A DNA stretch of 38,085 bases from Acidobacteriota bacterium (GCA_003695625.1 RFIB01000069.1:1-38085); one strand, 5' to 3'; shown: positions 1-9,534, counted from the first letter of the stretch. Numbers and translations: made by a program. Notes: a model not told the origin generated them from the letters alone.

Positions 1-45
1 GGCCCGGCTCGCGCCGGGCCGCACCGTCGTCCGACCGGTGATCCG

Positions 46-2016
46 ATGCTGCTGATTCCGGGGTCGGCCGGGGCGGCCGACGCCCCGCTGCCGCCGCTCG
101 TCGAGCGGCTGCGGCAGGGTGTGCTGCTGTTCGACGGCGGGATCGGCACCGAGATCTACGGTCGCGGCGTGTTCCTCAACGTCTGCTACGAGGAACTCAA
201 CCTGAGCCGGCCCGAGCTCGTCGAGGAGGTGCATCGCGCGTTCCTCCTCGCCGGCGCGGACGCCATCGAGACCAACACGTTCGGCGCCAGTGCCCCGCGC
301 CTCGAGGCCCACGGCCTGGCCGACCGCCTGCGCGAGATCAACGCCGCGGCGGTGCGGATCGCCCGCCGCGCCGCGAACGGGACCGCGTACGTCGCCGGCG
401 CCGTCGGTCCGCTCGGCATCCGCCTCGAGCCGTGGGGACCGACCTCGGTCGACGAGGCGGTCGCGCTGTTCCGGCAGCAGGTCGAGGCGCTCGCCGAGGC
501 GGGCGTCGATCTCGTCTCGCTCGAGACCTTCTCGGACCTGGTGGAGATCCAGGCCGCGATCCGCGCCTGCCGGGAGGTCGATCCGTCGCTTCCCGTGCTG
601 GCGATGATGACCGTCGACGAGGAGGGGCGGACGCCGGAGGGGGTTCCCCCGGAGTGGCTCGGACGCAAGCTCGACGAGACCGACGCCGAGGTGATCGGCG
701 TGAACTGCTCGGTCGGGCCGGCCTCGATGCTCCCGGTCGTCGAGGCGATGGCGGCCGTCACCGAGCGCCCGCTGGCGGCGATGCCGAACGCCGGCATCCC
801 GCGCACCGTCGACGGACGGATGCACTACCTGACGTCGCCGGTCTACATGGCCCGGTACGTGCGGCGCTTCGTGCAGGCCGGGGCGCGGGTCGTCGGCGGC
901 TGCTGCGGCGTCACGCCCGAGCACATCCGCGCGATGCGTGCGGTGCTCGCGGGGTCGGCGGGCGAGCAGCGGGCGCGTCCGCGGATCGTCGTCGCCGCGC
1001 CGCGCGGCACGCCGCATCCTCCGGTTCCCGCCGAGCAGCGCTCGCGACTCGCCCGCAAGGTCGCCGAGGGCCGGTTCGTCACGATCGTCGAGGCGCCGCC
1101 GCCGCGGGGCTACGACGCCGGCCGCGTGCTCGAGAACGTCTCGCGGCTGGCCGCCGCCGGCGTCGACGCGGTGCTCGTGCCGGACGATCCGCGGGTCACC
1201 CTGCGGATGAGTCCGCTCTCGCTCGCCCTGCTGATCGTGCGACAGACCGCGGGCGGTTCCGGGCGCGCCGGCACCCTCGAGCCGGTGCTGCAGTACTCGT
1301 GTCGCGACCGGTCGCTGCTCGGCATGCAGTCCGACCTGCTCGGCGCGCACGCGCTCGGGCTGCGCAACGTGATGCCGATCACCGGGAACGCGCCCCGTCC
1401 CGGACAGCCCGTGTGGTCGCCGGCGACGTTCGACGTCGACGCGATCGGCCTGACCAACGTGATCGCGCGGCTCAACCGCGGGCTCGATGTCGGCGACACC
1501 CCGATCGGCGGGCAGACCCGGTTCTTCACGGCTGCCAACGCGACGGTCGGGGCGCCGAATCTCGACGAGGAGATCGACCGCCTGTGGTGGAAGGTCGACG
1601 CCGGCGCGGAGATCGCCGTCAGCACGCCGGTCTTCTCGCGCGAGGCGCTCGCGCGGTTCCTCGAGCGGATCGCGGCGTTCCGCGTGCCGTTCGTCGCGGG
1701 AATCTGGCCGGTCTCCGACCTGCGCGAGGCCGAGCACCTCGCGGGCGAGGTGCCGGGCATCGACGTTCCGCACGCCGTTCTCGATCGCCTGGCGCGCTTC
1801 GACGACCCGGCCGACCAGGCCCGCGAAGGTCTGGCGATCGCGCGCGAGGTGCTCGAGGCCGTCCGGCCGCTGGTCGAAGGCGTCTACGTCGCGGGGCACC
1901 ACGACGCGGCGCGCGCCCTCGAGCTGCTCGACGGGGTCGTCGGGCGCGCGGTCGACGAGCGCCGGACGTTCCCCGGGCGGCCGGGAATCCGCTCCGGCGG
2001 ACCGGATGCCGGCTGA
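46..2016 (+). CDS. Bifunctional homocysteine S-methyltransferase / 5,10-methylenetetrahydrofolate reductase
   Basis: N-term LLFDGGIGTEIYGRG...ETNTFGAS...VGGCCGVTPEHIRAM (homocysteine S-methyltransferase, GGCCG zinc motif); C-term half MTHFR-like (VEAPPPRGYD..., QYSCRDRSLLGMQSDLLGAHALGLRNVMPITGNAP). Confidence 0.93.
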   Translation: MLLIPGSAGAADAPLPPLVERLRQGVLLFDGGIGTEIYGRGVFLNVCYEELNLSRPELVEEVHRAFLLAGADAIETNTFGASAPRLEAHGLADRLREINAAAVRIARRAANGTAYVAGAVGPLGIRLEPWGPTSVDEAVALFRQQVEALAEAGVDLVSLETFSDLVEIQAAIRACREVDPSLPVLAMMTVDEEGRTPEGVPPEWLGRKLDETDAEVIGVNCSVGPASMLPVVEAMAAVTERPLAAMPNAGIPRTVDGRMHYLTSPVYMARYVRRFVQAGARVVGGCCGVTPEHIRAMRAVLAGSAGEQRARPRIVVAAPRGTPHPPVPAEQRSRLARKVAEGRFVTIVEAPPPRGYDAGRVLENVSRLAAAGVDAVLVPDDPRVTLRMSPLSLALLIVRQTAGGSGRAGTLEPVLQYSCRDRSLLGMQSDLLGAHALGLRNVMPITGNAPRPGQPVWSPATFDVDAIGLTNVIARLNRGLDVGDTPIGGQTRFFTAANATVGAPNLDEEIDRLWWKVDAGAEIAVSTPVFSREALARFLERIAAFRVPFVAGIWPVSDLREAEHLAGEVPGIDVPHAVLDRLARFDDPADQAREGLAIAREVLEAVRPLVEGVYVAGHHDAARALELLDGVVGRAVDERRTFPGRPGIRSGGPDAG

Positions 2017-2144
2017 CGGCGGTGTCCACGGTCCCGGCCGGGGCTGTCTCCCGCAGAGGACGAGTCTGCGCGCGGACGGTCCGGGCCTCGGCGCAAGTGG
2101 CTGATCCGAAGCCGGTTGCCGGACCGTGCCGTCGTGGCGGGCGC

Positions 2145-2160
2145 TGGCACCGGACTTGCT
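2145..2160 (+). promoter_or_regulatory. Candidate sigma-54 (RpoN) -24/-12 promoter
   Basis: TGGCACCGGACTTGCT matches TGGCACGN4TTGCW with correct GG/GC spacing and one mismatch; lies 53 nt upstream of the ATG at 2214. Confidence 0.6.
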
Positions 2161-2213
2161 CAAGGAAGCGGCGGGTCGCCTTCCTCCGCGCTGCGGCGGC
2201 CCGGGAGGACACG

Positions 2214-2963
2214 ATGAGACGTTCGACGATCGCCTTCGCCGCCCTGGTCACCGTCCTCGCGCTGCCCGCGCTGGCGCTGGCCGGCGGACCGCGGCACTAC
2301 CCGCGACGCGGCCCGGGACCGCGCCCGGCCGCCTTCGATACCACCTTCGGTGTCCGCCTCGGCGTGTTCTCGCCGGACGCCGACAGCAACTTCTTCGACG
2401 AGAACTTCGCCGTCTTCACCGGTGACGCGGACGACTACGAGGACGGCATGGTCGGCGTCGACTTCGCTTGGCGCTCGAGCCCGCAGATCGATCTCGTCGC
2501 CTCGATCTCGACGTTCGAGGGCAGCCAGACCCAGGGCTACCGCGACGCGGCGGTCGATCCGTTCCTCGAGGGCGTCCTGCACGACTCCGAGCTGAGCATC
2601 ACGCCGCTGACCATCGGCCTGCGCGCACGGCTTGCCGGCGAGGGATCGGTCGTGCGGCCGTACGTCGGCGCCGGCGGCGGCTTCTACTGGTGGCGCTATC
2701 GCGAGTTCGGCGACTTCGTCGAGTTCGATCCTGTCGATCCCGCCAACGACCAGATCATCACCGCCGGGTTCGAGTCGGAAAGCGTCACGCTGGGGTTCTA
2801 CCTGCAGGCCGGCGTGGAGTTCTCGGTGCGGCCGACCTGGTCGGTCTACGTCGACGCCCGCTGGCACCAGGCCGACGACGAGCTGGGCGACGACTTCGAG
2901 GGCTTCGGCGACATCGACCTGTCCGGACGCGAGGTCTCGGTCGGGGTGGCCTGGCACTTCTGA
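2214..2963 (+). CDS. Outer-membrane beta-barrel protein (OmpA-like/porin-like fold), secreted
   Basis: Signal peptide MRRSTIAFAALVTVLALPALALAGG; alternating aromatic strands; C-terminal ...SVGVAWHF ends with aromatic residue. Confidence 0.8.
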   Translation: MRRSTIAFAALVTVLALPALALAGGPRHYPRRGPGPRPAAFDTTFGVRLGVFSPDADSNFFDENFAVFTGDADDYEDGMVGVDFAWRSSPQIDLVASISTFEGSQTQGYRDAAVDPFLEGVLHDSELSITPLTIGLRARLAGEGSVVRPYVGAGGGFYWWRYREFGDFVEFDPVDPANDQIITAGFESESVTLGFYLQAGVEFSVRPTWSVYVDARWHQADDELGDDFEGFGDIDLSGREVSVGVAWHF

Positions 2964-2985
2964 GCCGACGCCGACGGCGACACCC

Positions 2986-3021
2986 GCGGGGCGGTCCTTC
3001 CGGGCCGCCCCGTTCCGTTCC
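2986..3021 (+). terminator. Intrinsic-terminator-like hairpin
   Basis: GGGGCGG (2988-2994)...CCGCCCC (3005-3011) then gttccgttcc; just after the stop of the beta-barrel gene. Confidence 0.45.
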
Positions 3022-3111
3022 CGGTCCGGGACGGGGCCGACCGCGGGCGGCGGCCCCGCCGGCCGCGCCGGACGACGATCTCCGACGGGCCACGGCCCGG
3101 AGGGATCGGAC

Positions 3112-3885
3112 ATGCTCAGGTCGATCGACGGGGGGCGCCGCGCGGAGCGCACCCTTGACGCGGGCGGCGCGCTCGAGGAGTTCCTCGCCGAGAGGTCGGC
3201 GCACCGCGACGAGCTGGTCACGGCGCTGGTCGTCGCCGAGGTGCTGGCCAGCTTCCTGCTCGAGTCGGGGCTCGCCGGCGATTCCGCGGACGAGGACGAC
3301 GACGCGCCGCCGGGCCCCGAGGCACTGGCCGACGTCCCCGCCGCACGGCTTGCGCGCGCCGCCGGGCCGTGCCTCGAGCTGTTTCCGTACCAGTGCGTCG
3401 TCACCGGAACCGTGCTCGAGCGGCTGCGCCCCGGCATGCACGCGCTGGTCGCGTGGCTCGTCGCCCGCGGCGCGGCGACGCCCGCCGATCGACGCGCGTT
3501 CGAGCGTGCCGCGCGGCATGCAGCTCCGGCGCTCGATCGCCAGCTGCGGCTTCAGCGGGCGATCGAAGCGCTCGACCCGCCGGTGGTGCGTGCAGGGAGC
3601 GGCGAGCGGATCGTCGGCCACTTCCTGGTCCTGGCGAGCGATCCGCGCCGCCTCGAGCTGGGTCCGCCGGACGGCGCCGAGACGTACCGTGTGCTGCTGC
3701 CGGCGCAGCTTCCGGAGCGGTTTCCGGCGGGCAGCGTGGCCGGGTTCGCGCTGGCCGGCACCGCGCTCGGCTGCCTGCCGCTGGCGGCCACGCTGCCGAT
3801 CCGGCCGACGGCGCTCGAGTCGCTGCTCGACGACTGCCTCGGCCCGCTCGAGCGCGAGGCGCGCGGTCCGGCGCCGGCGCGCTGA
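3112..3885 (+). CDS. Hypothetical protein
   Basis: Continuous ORF from ATG with acidic/hydrophobic periodicity and normal codon use; no family recognised. Confidence 0.65.
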   Translation: MLRSIDGGRRAERTLDAGGALEEFLAERSAHRDELVTALVVAEVLASFLLESGLAGDSADEDDDAPPGPEALADVPAARLARAAGPCLELFPYQCVVTGTVLERLRPGMHALVAWLVARGAATPADRRAFERAARHAAPALDRQLRLQRAIEALDPPVVRAGSGERIVGHFLVLASDPRRLELGPPDGAETYRVLLPAQLPERFPAGSVAGFALAGTALGCLPLAATLPIRPTALESLLDDCLGPLEREARGPAPAR

Positions 3886-3929
3886 ACGCGGCTTGCCGCG
3901 GTCCGGGGCCGCCGCCATGATCCGGCCCC

Positions 3930-6113
3930 ATGACCCGCGCGACGGCCACGATCACCCTGCTGCTCGCGGCGACGCTGCCCGCGACGTCGTGGGACGGCGT
4001 GCTGCGGCGTCCGGACGGAAGCCCGATCCGCGGCGCCCGCGTCAGCGTGGTCGGCCACGCCGCCGCCGCGCGGAGCGGCGACGACGGCCGGGTCGTTCTC
4101 GACGATGCGCCGCGCCCGCCGCTGACGCTGCTCGTCGAGCTGCCCGACGGCGCCGTGGTCGCGGTCGAACTTCCGGCGCTGGCGCCGTCGGGGCCGACCG
4201 TCATCTACGTCGATCCCGCGCTGCACCAGGAGGTCGACGCGCTGGCGCGCCGCGAGATCGACCTCGAGACCTCGCCGGGCACGGTCTCGCGGCCGCTGTC
4301 GACCGACGAGGTCGCCCGGCGCGGTGCGCCGACGGTGCTCTCGGCCCTGGAGTCGGAGCCGGGGACCTCCGTCGACGTGGCGGACCGCGATGCCGTCCCG
4401 TCACTGCGCGGACTGGCCCGCGGCCGGACACTCGTGCTCGTCGACGGCGCGCCGCTGGTCGCCGAGCGACGCGCGGGCGTGGCGGCGTCCGGTGCGGTCC
4501 CGGGCACGCTGGCCGGGATCGACGTCGCCCGCGGTCCGAACACGATCCTCTACGGATCGAGCGCGATGGCCGGCGTGGTCGCCCTGCGCAGCCCGTGGGC
4601 CGATCCGGGCGACGCCCCGCGGGCGGCGGCCTGGCTCGAGGGGCGGGCAGGCGACGCGCCGTCACGGGCCGGGTCGTTCGCCTGGTCGGAGGACGGCTGG
4701 TCGCTGGCCGCCGGGATGCGCGACGCGGACGATCCGGAGGGCGCCGACGGCTCGCGGCTCGAGGGACAGGCGCGCCAGCAGTCGGTCTTCGCGGGCCACA
4801 GCCGGCGCGTCGGCACCGCCGGGCTGGTCCGGATCGGGGTCCGGTTCGACCGGCTGTCCGGTGCCGACCGGCTCGCGCGTGCGGACGACCGGGGCCGCAC
4901 GACGGTGCCCGAGGATCTCGTCGGACGTCTGGTGTTCCGCTGGGACGGGCCGGTCGGCGCGGCCGCCGGATCGCTCGTCGCGTGGACCGGCACCCAGCGC
5001 CGCGAGACGGTGCTCGGTGCCGGAGACCGCGCGGTGCCGCGGCTCGCGACGACGACCCGGGGCCGGGACGCGGGCGTCCGGTTCGCGATCACCCGCGACC
5101 GCGGCTCGCGCAGCCTGCTCGCGGGCTTCGAGGCGACGCTGCGCCACGGCGTCGAGGTCCGCACGGCGATCGCGGGCGGGGATCCGGCGCTCGCCGCCGC
5201 GCTCGACCCGGTCCCGCTGGCCGGCGGCCGCCAGCTCGGGATCGCCGCGTTCGCCGTCGCCGGCGTCCCGGCCGGACCGGCGTCGCGGCTCCATGTCGGC
5301 CTGCGCGCCGAACGGATCGGTACGCGGGCCGGAGGACCCTCGGGACCGGTCTCCGCCGATCGCGGCGTCGTGTCGGCGAGCCTCGCCTGGACCCGCCGGC
5401 TGTCCGACCGCTCGAGCCTCGCGCTCCAGCTCGCCAGCGGGTTCCGCGAGCCGCTGCTGACCGAGCGGTACATGACCGGCATCACCGGACGCGGACTGGT
5501 GCTCGCGCAGCCCGCGCTGGCCCCGGAGCGCTCCCGCCATGCCGACGCCGTCTGGCGCTGGGCCGGCCGCCGGCTGTCCGTGCAGGCGGCGGCGTTCGGA
5601 CTGCGGATCGAGGACGTCGTCGAGCGGGAGTTTCTCGACCCGGCCGCCGTGCCGCCCGCGTTCTCGGGGCTGCCGGTCGACGTGTACCGGTTCGTCAACC
5701 GGGGTCGGGCGCGGCTCGACGGGCTGGAGGTCGCGGCCCGTCTCAGGCTGTCGGCGGCGACCGTGCTCGGGCTCGCCGCGCACCGGATCCGCGGGACCGA
5801 CGGGCAGGGCGAGCCGCTCGGCGACCTGCCGGCGGACGCGGTCAGGGCCGATCTCGAGACGCGCCGCGGACCCTGGCGGGTCGGCCTGTTCTCGATCCTC
5901 GCCGCGCGGAACGACAGGCCGGCCGGGCGCGAGGTGGCTACGCCGGGGTTCGCGATCGTTCATCTTCGTGTGACCCGTTCGCTCGGCGGCGGCGGGGAAC
6001 TCGGCCTGATCGTCCGCAACGCCCTCGACCGCGCGATCCCCGCGGGGTCCCGGGCCGACGATCCGACCGCCCCGGGCCGGACGGTCGGCCTGTTCTGGCG
6101 CTGGTCGCGCTGA
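3930..6113 (+). CDS. TonB-dependent receptor (plug + beta-barrel, N-term carboxypeptidase-like domain)
   Basis: Signal peptide, carboxypeptidase-regulatory-like start (GVLRRPDGSPIRGARVSVVG), plug motifs SALESEPGTSVDVADRDAVPSLRGLARGRTLVLVDGAP, GPNTILYGSSAMAGVV; C-terminal aromatic LFWRWSR. Confidence 0.9.
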   Translation: MTRATATITLLLAATLPATSWDGVLRRPDGSPIRGARVSVVGHAAAARSGDDGRVVLDDAPRPPLTLLVELPDGAVVAVELPALAPSGPTVIYVDPALHQEVDALARREIDLETSPGTVSRPLSTDEVARRGAPTVLSALESEPGTSVDVADRDAVPSLRGLARGRTLVLVDGAPLVAERRAGVAASGAVPGTLAGIDVARGPNTILYGSSAMAGVVALRSPWADPGDAPRAAAWLEGRAGDAPSRAGSFAWSEDGWSLAAGMRDADDPEGADGSRLEGQARQQSVFAGHSRRVGTAGLVRIGVRFDRLSGADRLARADDRGRTTVPEDLVGRLVFRWDGPVGAAAGSLVAWTGTQRRETVLGAGDRAVPRLATTTRGRDAGVRFAITRDRGSRSLLAGFEATLRHGVEVRTAIAGGDPALAAALDPVPLAGGRQLGIAAFAVAGVPAGPASRLHVGLRAERIGTRAGGPSGPVSADRGVVSASLAWTRRLSDRSSLALQLASGFREPLLTERYMTGITGRGLVLAQPALAPERSRHADAVWRWAGRRLSVQAAAFGLRIEDVVEREFLDPAAVPPAFSGLPVDVYRFVNRGRARLDGLEVAARLRLSAATVLGLAAHRIRGTDGQGEPLGDLPADAVRADLETRRGPWRVGLFSILAARNDRPAGREVATPGFAIVHLRVTRSLGGGGELGLIVRNALDRAIPAGSRADDPTAPGRTVGLFWRWSR

Positions 6114-6284
6114 CGCCGCGGGGTGGCGCGCCCGCCGGATCCGCCTAGTCTGGCTTCAGGAGAGTGTCACTCGACCCCGGGCCCGGTTGGCCGTAAACAG
6201 GACGCGGATGGCGAGTGACGGAAGGGGGTGGTCCCGCCCCGCGACGCGCCCGGCGGCGCGGTGTCGAGGAGCCGCGGCAGAGGC

Positions 6285-7940
6285 ATGATCCCGAGCTTTT
6301 CCGAACGATCCGGCCGCCCGATCCGGGCGGTCCTCGAGGCGGTCTGCATCGCCGCGATCCTCGCGGCGGGCCCCGTCCTCGCCGCGCGTCCCGACTGCAC
6401 CGGCATCGGCCCGGTCGACACCGAGGCGCTCGAGCTGGTCACCGTCGCGGTCACCCCCCAGGGGCGCCCGCTGTTCTGGACCCAGGCGCCGGGCGATCCG
6501 GACCGGTTCTACATCGTCGACCAGGACGGCATCATCTGGCTCTGGAAGCGGGGCAGCGCGCCGGCCGACGTCACGGTGTTCCTCGACATCCGCTCGCAGG
6601 TGATCACGGTCTCCGACGAGATGGGGCTGCTCGGCCTCGCGTTCCCGCCGGACTTCCAGCAGACCGGCGAGTTCTACATCGACTACACCGGGCTCGCCCC
6701 GCAGATCGCGACGGTGATCGCGCGCTACACGATCCAGCCCGGGGATCCCGACCTCGCCGATCCGGCCTCGGAGGATCGCGTGGCGACGTTCCTCCAGCCG
6801 GACACCAACCACAACGGCGGGCAGATCTGGTTCGGAGACGACGGATTCCTCTACGTCGCCCTCGGTGACGGCGGCGGCGTCGGCGACCAGCATGGCGAGT
6901 GCGGCAACGGCCAGGACGAGACCAACGTCCTCGGCTCGCTGATCCGCATCGACGTGCTGGGCACGGATCCCTCCGCGCTCCCGTCCGAGTGCGTGGACGG
7001 CGGGTCCGGATACATGGTGCCCTCGGACAACCCGTTCGTCGGCATGCCCGGCGCATGCGACGAGCTGTGGCAGATCGGGCTGCGCAACCCGTGGCGCAGC
7101 GCGATCGACGCGGTGACGGGGGACCTCTACGTCGCCGACGTCGGCCAGCTGTGCTGGGAGGAGGTCAACTTCGTCCGCGCCCCCGACGTCGCCGGGCGCA
7201 ATTTCGGCTGGCGGCAGATGGAGGGCAACCACTGCTACCAGATCGGCGACGACACGTGCGATCCGCCGGGTGTGAGCTGCGGGAACGAGCCGGACTGCTT
7301 CGATCCGTCGCTGACGCTGCCGGTGCTCGAGTATCCGCACGATGCCGGCGACTGTTCGATCACGGGCGGTCCGGTCTACCGCGGCTGCCGGCTGCCGCGT
7401 CTCGACGGGGCGTACTTCTACGGAGACTACTGCAACGCCTGGATCCGCTCGCTGCGGATCGACGCCGCCGGGCAGGCGACCGACCAGCGCGACTGGACCA
7501 GCGAGCTGTATCCGTCCGCGCCGCCGCCGCCGTTCTCGCTGACCAGCTTCGGCGAGGACCTGCGCGGCGAGCTGTACGTCGTCTCGCGCGAGGGCGAGAT
7601 CAGCAAGGTCGTGCCCGAGATGCATGCGATCGAGGTCTCGCCCCCGGCGACGGGCCAGTTCTTCCTGCTCAAGCCGGACGCCTGGGTCTGGGAGGACATC
7701 GAGCGGGTCCATCTGCGCCCGGTGGACCACTACCGCGTGTGGCGCGCGTTCCGGCCGACCGACCCGTTCGTCTGCGTGGGGACCTCGACGGTGCCCCAGT
7801 ACCCCGGCGACGGGTACGAGCCCCCCCGCGGGGAGGGCGCGTTCTACGTCGTCACCGCGGTCGATCCTGCCGGCGTGGAGAGTTCGGCGGGGGTCAACGA
7901 CGGCGGCCCGCTGACGTTCGATCCGGCACCGTGCCCCTGA
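6285..7940 (+). CDS. Secreted PQQ-dependent sugar (glucose/sorbosone) dehydrogenase-like protein
   Basis: Signal peptide; GLLGLAFPPDFQQTGEFYIDYTG, DTNHNGGQIWFGDDGFLYVALGDGGG, LRNPWRSAIDAVTGDLYVADVGQ, GGPVYRG, YFYGDYC motifs of the GSDH family. Confidence 0.92.
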   Translation: MIPSFSERSGRPIRAVLEAVCIAAILAAGPVLAARPDCTGIGPVDTEALELVTVAVTPQGRPLFWTQAPGDPDRFYIVDQDGIIWLWKRGSAPADVTVFLDIRSQVITVSDEMGLLGLAFPPDFQQTGEFYIDYTGLAPQIATVIARYTIQPGDPDLADPASEDRVATFLQPDTNHNGGQIWFGDDGFLYVALGDGGGVGDQHGECGNGQDETNVLGSLIRIDVLGTDPSALPSECVDGGSGYMVPSDNPFVGMPGACDELWQIGLRNPWRSAIDAVTGDLYVADVGQLCWEEVNFVRAPDVAGRNFGWRQMEGNHCYQIGDDTCDPPGVSCGNEPDCFDPSLTLPVLEYPHDAGDCSITGGPVYRGCRLPRLDGAYFYGDYCNAWIRSLRIDAAGQATDQRDWTSELYPSAPPPPFSLTSFGEDLRGELYVVSREGEISKVVPEMHAIEVSPPATGQFFLLKPDAWVWEDIERVHLRPVDHYRVWRAFRPTDPFVCVGTSTVPQYPGDGYEPPRGEGAFYVVTAVDPAGVESSAGVNDGGPLTFDPAPCP

Positions 7941-7997
7941 CCCGCCGCGCCGTCGCGGATTGACAGCGGCGCGTGCCGCGCGTTTGATGAGCGGGCG

Positions 7998-8921
7998 ATG
8001 ATCGGCAATGACCCGCTGTTCGACGAACTCGCCGACGCGGCGCCCGGCGCGGCGTGGCGGCTGCCGCTGCGCCGGCGGCTGGCCGTCGACCTGCCGCTGA
8101 CGGCGGTCGAGCTGCGCCCGCCGCGGCGCGATCTCGCGGGCGACCGGGCGATGGATGCGTGGATCGACGTCTACCACGCGGTCCGCGGCTTTGCGCGGCG
8201 CGATACCGTCGTGTTCCTGACCGACAACGCGATCGGGACCGGCGAGGAGGAGAACGTCGCGCACCTGGTCAAGAATCTCGGTCCCGACGCGCCGCGCGGC
8301 CGGATCGTGCCGTTCCTCACGCTCAAGCACTCGCTCGACTACTGCCTGCGCTTCGCGGCGCGGGTCCAGGCGGAGCGGTTTCCGGCGCTGGTGGTGCTCG
8401 GCGGCGACGCGCACGACGGTGTGCCGCGCTGCCTGCCGCGGGCGTGGATGCTGCGCGAGCGGCTGCGCAGCGCGTGTCCCGGCCTGCTGCTCGGCGGCTG
8501 GGCCAACCCGTATCGCGACCCGCGCGAGCAGGTCGGCTTCCTCGTCGAGCACGCCGACAGTCTCGACTTCGTGCTGACCCAGGTCGTCTCGCACCACGAT
8601 CCCGGCCCCGTCGAGCGTTTCCTCGCCGAGGTCGACCGCCAGCGGCTGCGCGCCCCGCTGCTGTTCGGCGTGTTCCACTACCGCAGCGCCCGGCGCCGCA
8701 CGCTCGAGACGCTCGCGCGGTTCATCCCCGTGCCGCGCGCGGAGATCGAGCGCGACTTCGCCGAGCGCGGCCTGACCGCCGAGCAGATCACCGCGCGCAC
8801 CGTGCGCTGGCTCGCCGGCCTCGGCGTGCGGCGCGTCTACGTCAGCAATCTCGAGACCGGCCGCGCGCCCGAGCGGCTCGCGCGCATCGCGACGGCGGCC
8901 GGGACGGGACCGACGCGATGA
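7998..8921 (+). CDS. MTHFR-superfamily (TIM-barrel) protein
   Basis: VELRPPRRD, VVLGGDAHDG, LLGGWANPYRDPREQVGFLVEHADSLDFVLTQ, RAPLLFGVFHY, FIPVPRAEIERDF, VYVSNLETG follow the order of MTHFR motifs. Confidence 0.65.
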   Translation: MIGNDPLFDELADAAPGAAWRLPLRRRLAVDLPLTAVELRPPRRDLAGDRAMDAWIDVYHAVRGFARRDTVVFLTDNAIGTGEEENVAHLVKNLGPDAPRGRIVPFLTLKHSLDYCLRFAARVQAERFPALVVLGGDAHDGVPRCLPRAWMLRERLRSACPGLLLGGWANPYRDPREQVGFLVEHADSLDFVLTQVVSHHDPGPVERFLAEVDRQRLRAPLLFGVFHYRSARRRTLETLARFIPVPRAEIERDFAERGLTAEQITARTVRWLAGLGVRRVYVSNLETGRAPERLARIATAAGTGPTR

Positions 8922-9343
8922 GCGGCGTCGATCCCCGGGCGCGGCTCGAGGCGATCGCGCGCGCGCTGTCGATCGGTCGTGCCGAGCGGCACGTGTTCGT
9001 CTGCGTGCCGAGCTGCGCGAAGTGCGCACCGCCCGGGGCGGGCGAGCGCGCGTGGAAGCATCTCAAGAAGCGGCTCAAGGAACTGGGGCTCGACTCGCCG
9101 CCGCCGCGCTGGCGCGGCGAGCCGCTCGAGAAACTGCCGGAAACGCCCGCGGGCACCGGCCGCGTGCTGCGCACCAAGGTCGACTGCCTGCGGATCTGCG
9201 AGCAGGGCCCGATCGTCGTGGTCTATCCCGACGGCACCTGGTACCGCGGCGTCGACGAGCAGGTGATGGAGCGCATCGTCACCGAGCACCTCGTCGCAGG
9301 CCGCCCCGTCGAAGAGCACGTCTTCGCGGTGGCGCCGCTGTAG
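8918..9343 (+). CDS. (2Fe-2S) ferredoxin domain-containing protein (thioredoxin-like fold)
   Basis: HVFVCVPSCAKCAPPGAG...RVLRTKVDCLRICEQGPIVVVYPDGTWYRGV; ATGA overlap with upstream gene. Confidence 0.85.
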   Translation: MSGVDPRARLEAIARALSIGRAERHVFVCVPSCAKCAPPGAGERAWKHLKKRLKELGLDSPPPRWRGEPLEKLPETPAGTGRVLRTKVDCLRICEQGPIVVVYPDGTWYRGVDEQVMERIVTEHLVAGRPVEEHVFAVAPL

Positions 9344-9379
9344 CGGCGCCCCTTGGGGCGCCGATGGTTCATCGCGACC
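9340..9379 (+). repeat. REP-like hairpin element copy A
   Basis: GTAGCGGCGCCCCTTGGGGCGCCGATGGTTCATCGCGACC, perfect inverted repeat GGCGCCCC/GGGGCGCC; contains the TAG stop of the ferredoxin gene. Confidence 0.75.
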
Positions 9380-9411
9380 AATCCAAAGCGCAAGACGCCG
9401 CATGATGGAAT

Positions 9412-9452
9412 CGTCGCGGTTGAAGAATCGGCCGGGCAAGCCCGGCCGCTAC
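9412..9452 (-). repeat. REP-like hairpin element copy B (inverted)
   Basis: Minus strand GTAGCGGCCGGGCTTGCCCGGCCGATTCTTCAACCGCGACG; same framework as A/C with a different, still perfectly paired stem. Confidence 0.75.
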
Positions 9453-9493
9453 GGCGTGCGGACGGGATCGCGTGCAATGCACCGACGACGCCT

Positions 9494-9534
9494 GTAGCGG
9501 CGCCCCTTGGGGCGCCGAGTCTCCATCCGCGACG
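9494..9534 (+). repeat. REP-like hairpin element copy C
   Basis: GTAGCGGCGCCCCTTGGGGCGCCGAGTCTCCATCCGCGACG. Confidence 0.75.

Noticed and set aside
2468-6148. 1226-aa plus-strand ORF
   Set aside because: Alternate frame over beta-barrel, hypothetical and TonB receptor genes; Arg-rich nonsense translation.
6156-9029. 957-aa minus-strand ORF
   Set aside because: Antisense to the GSDH-like and MTHFR-like genes with clear homology; Arg/Ala-rich translation typical of high-GC shadow frames.
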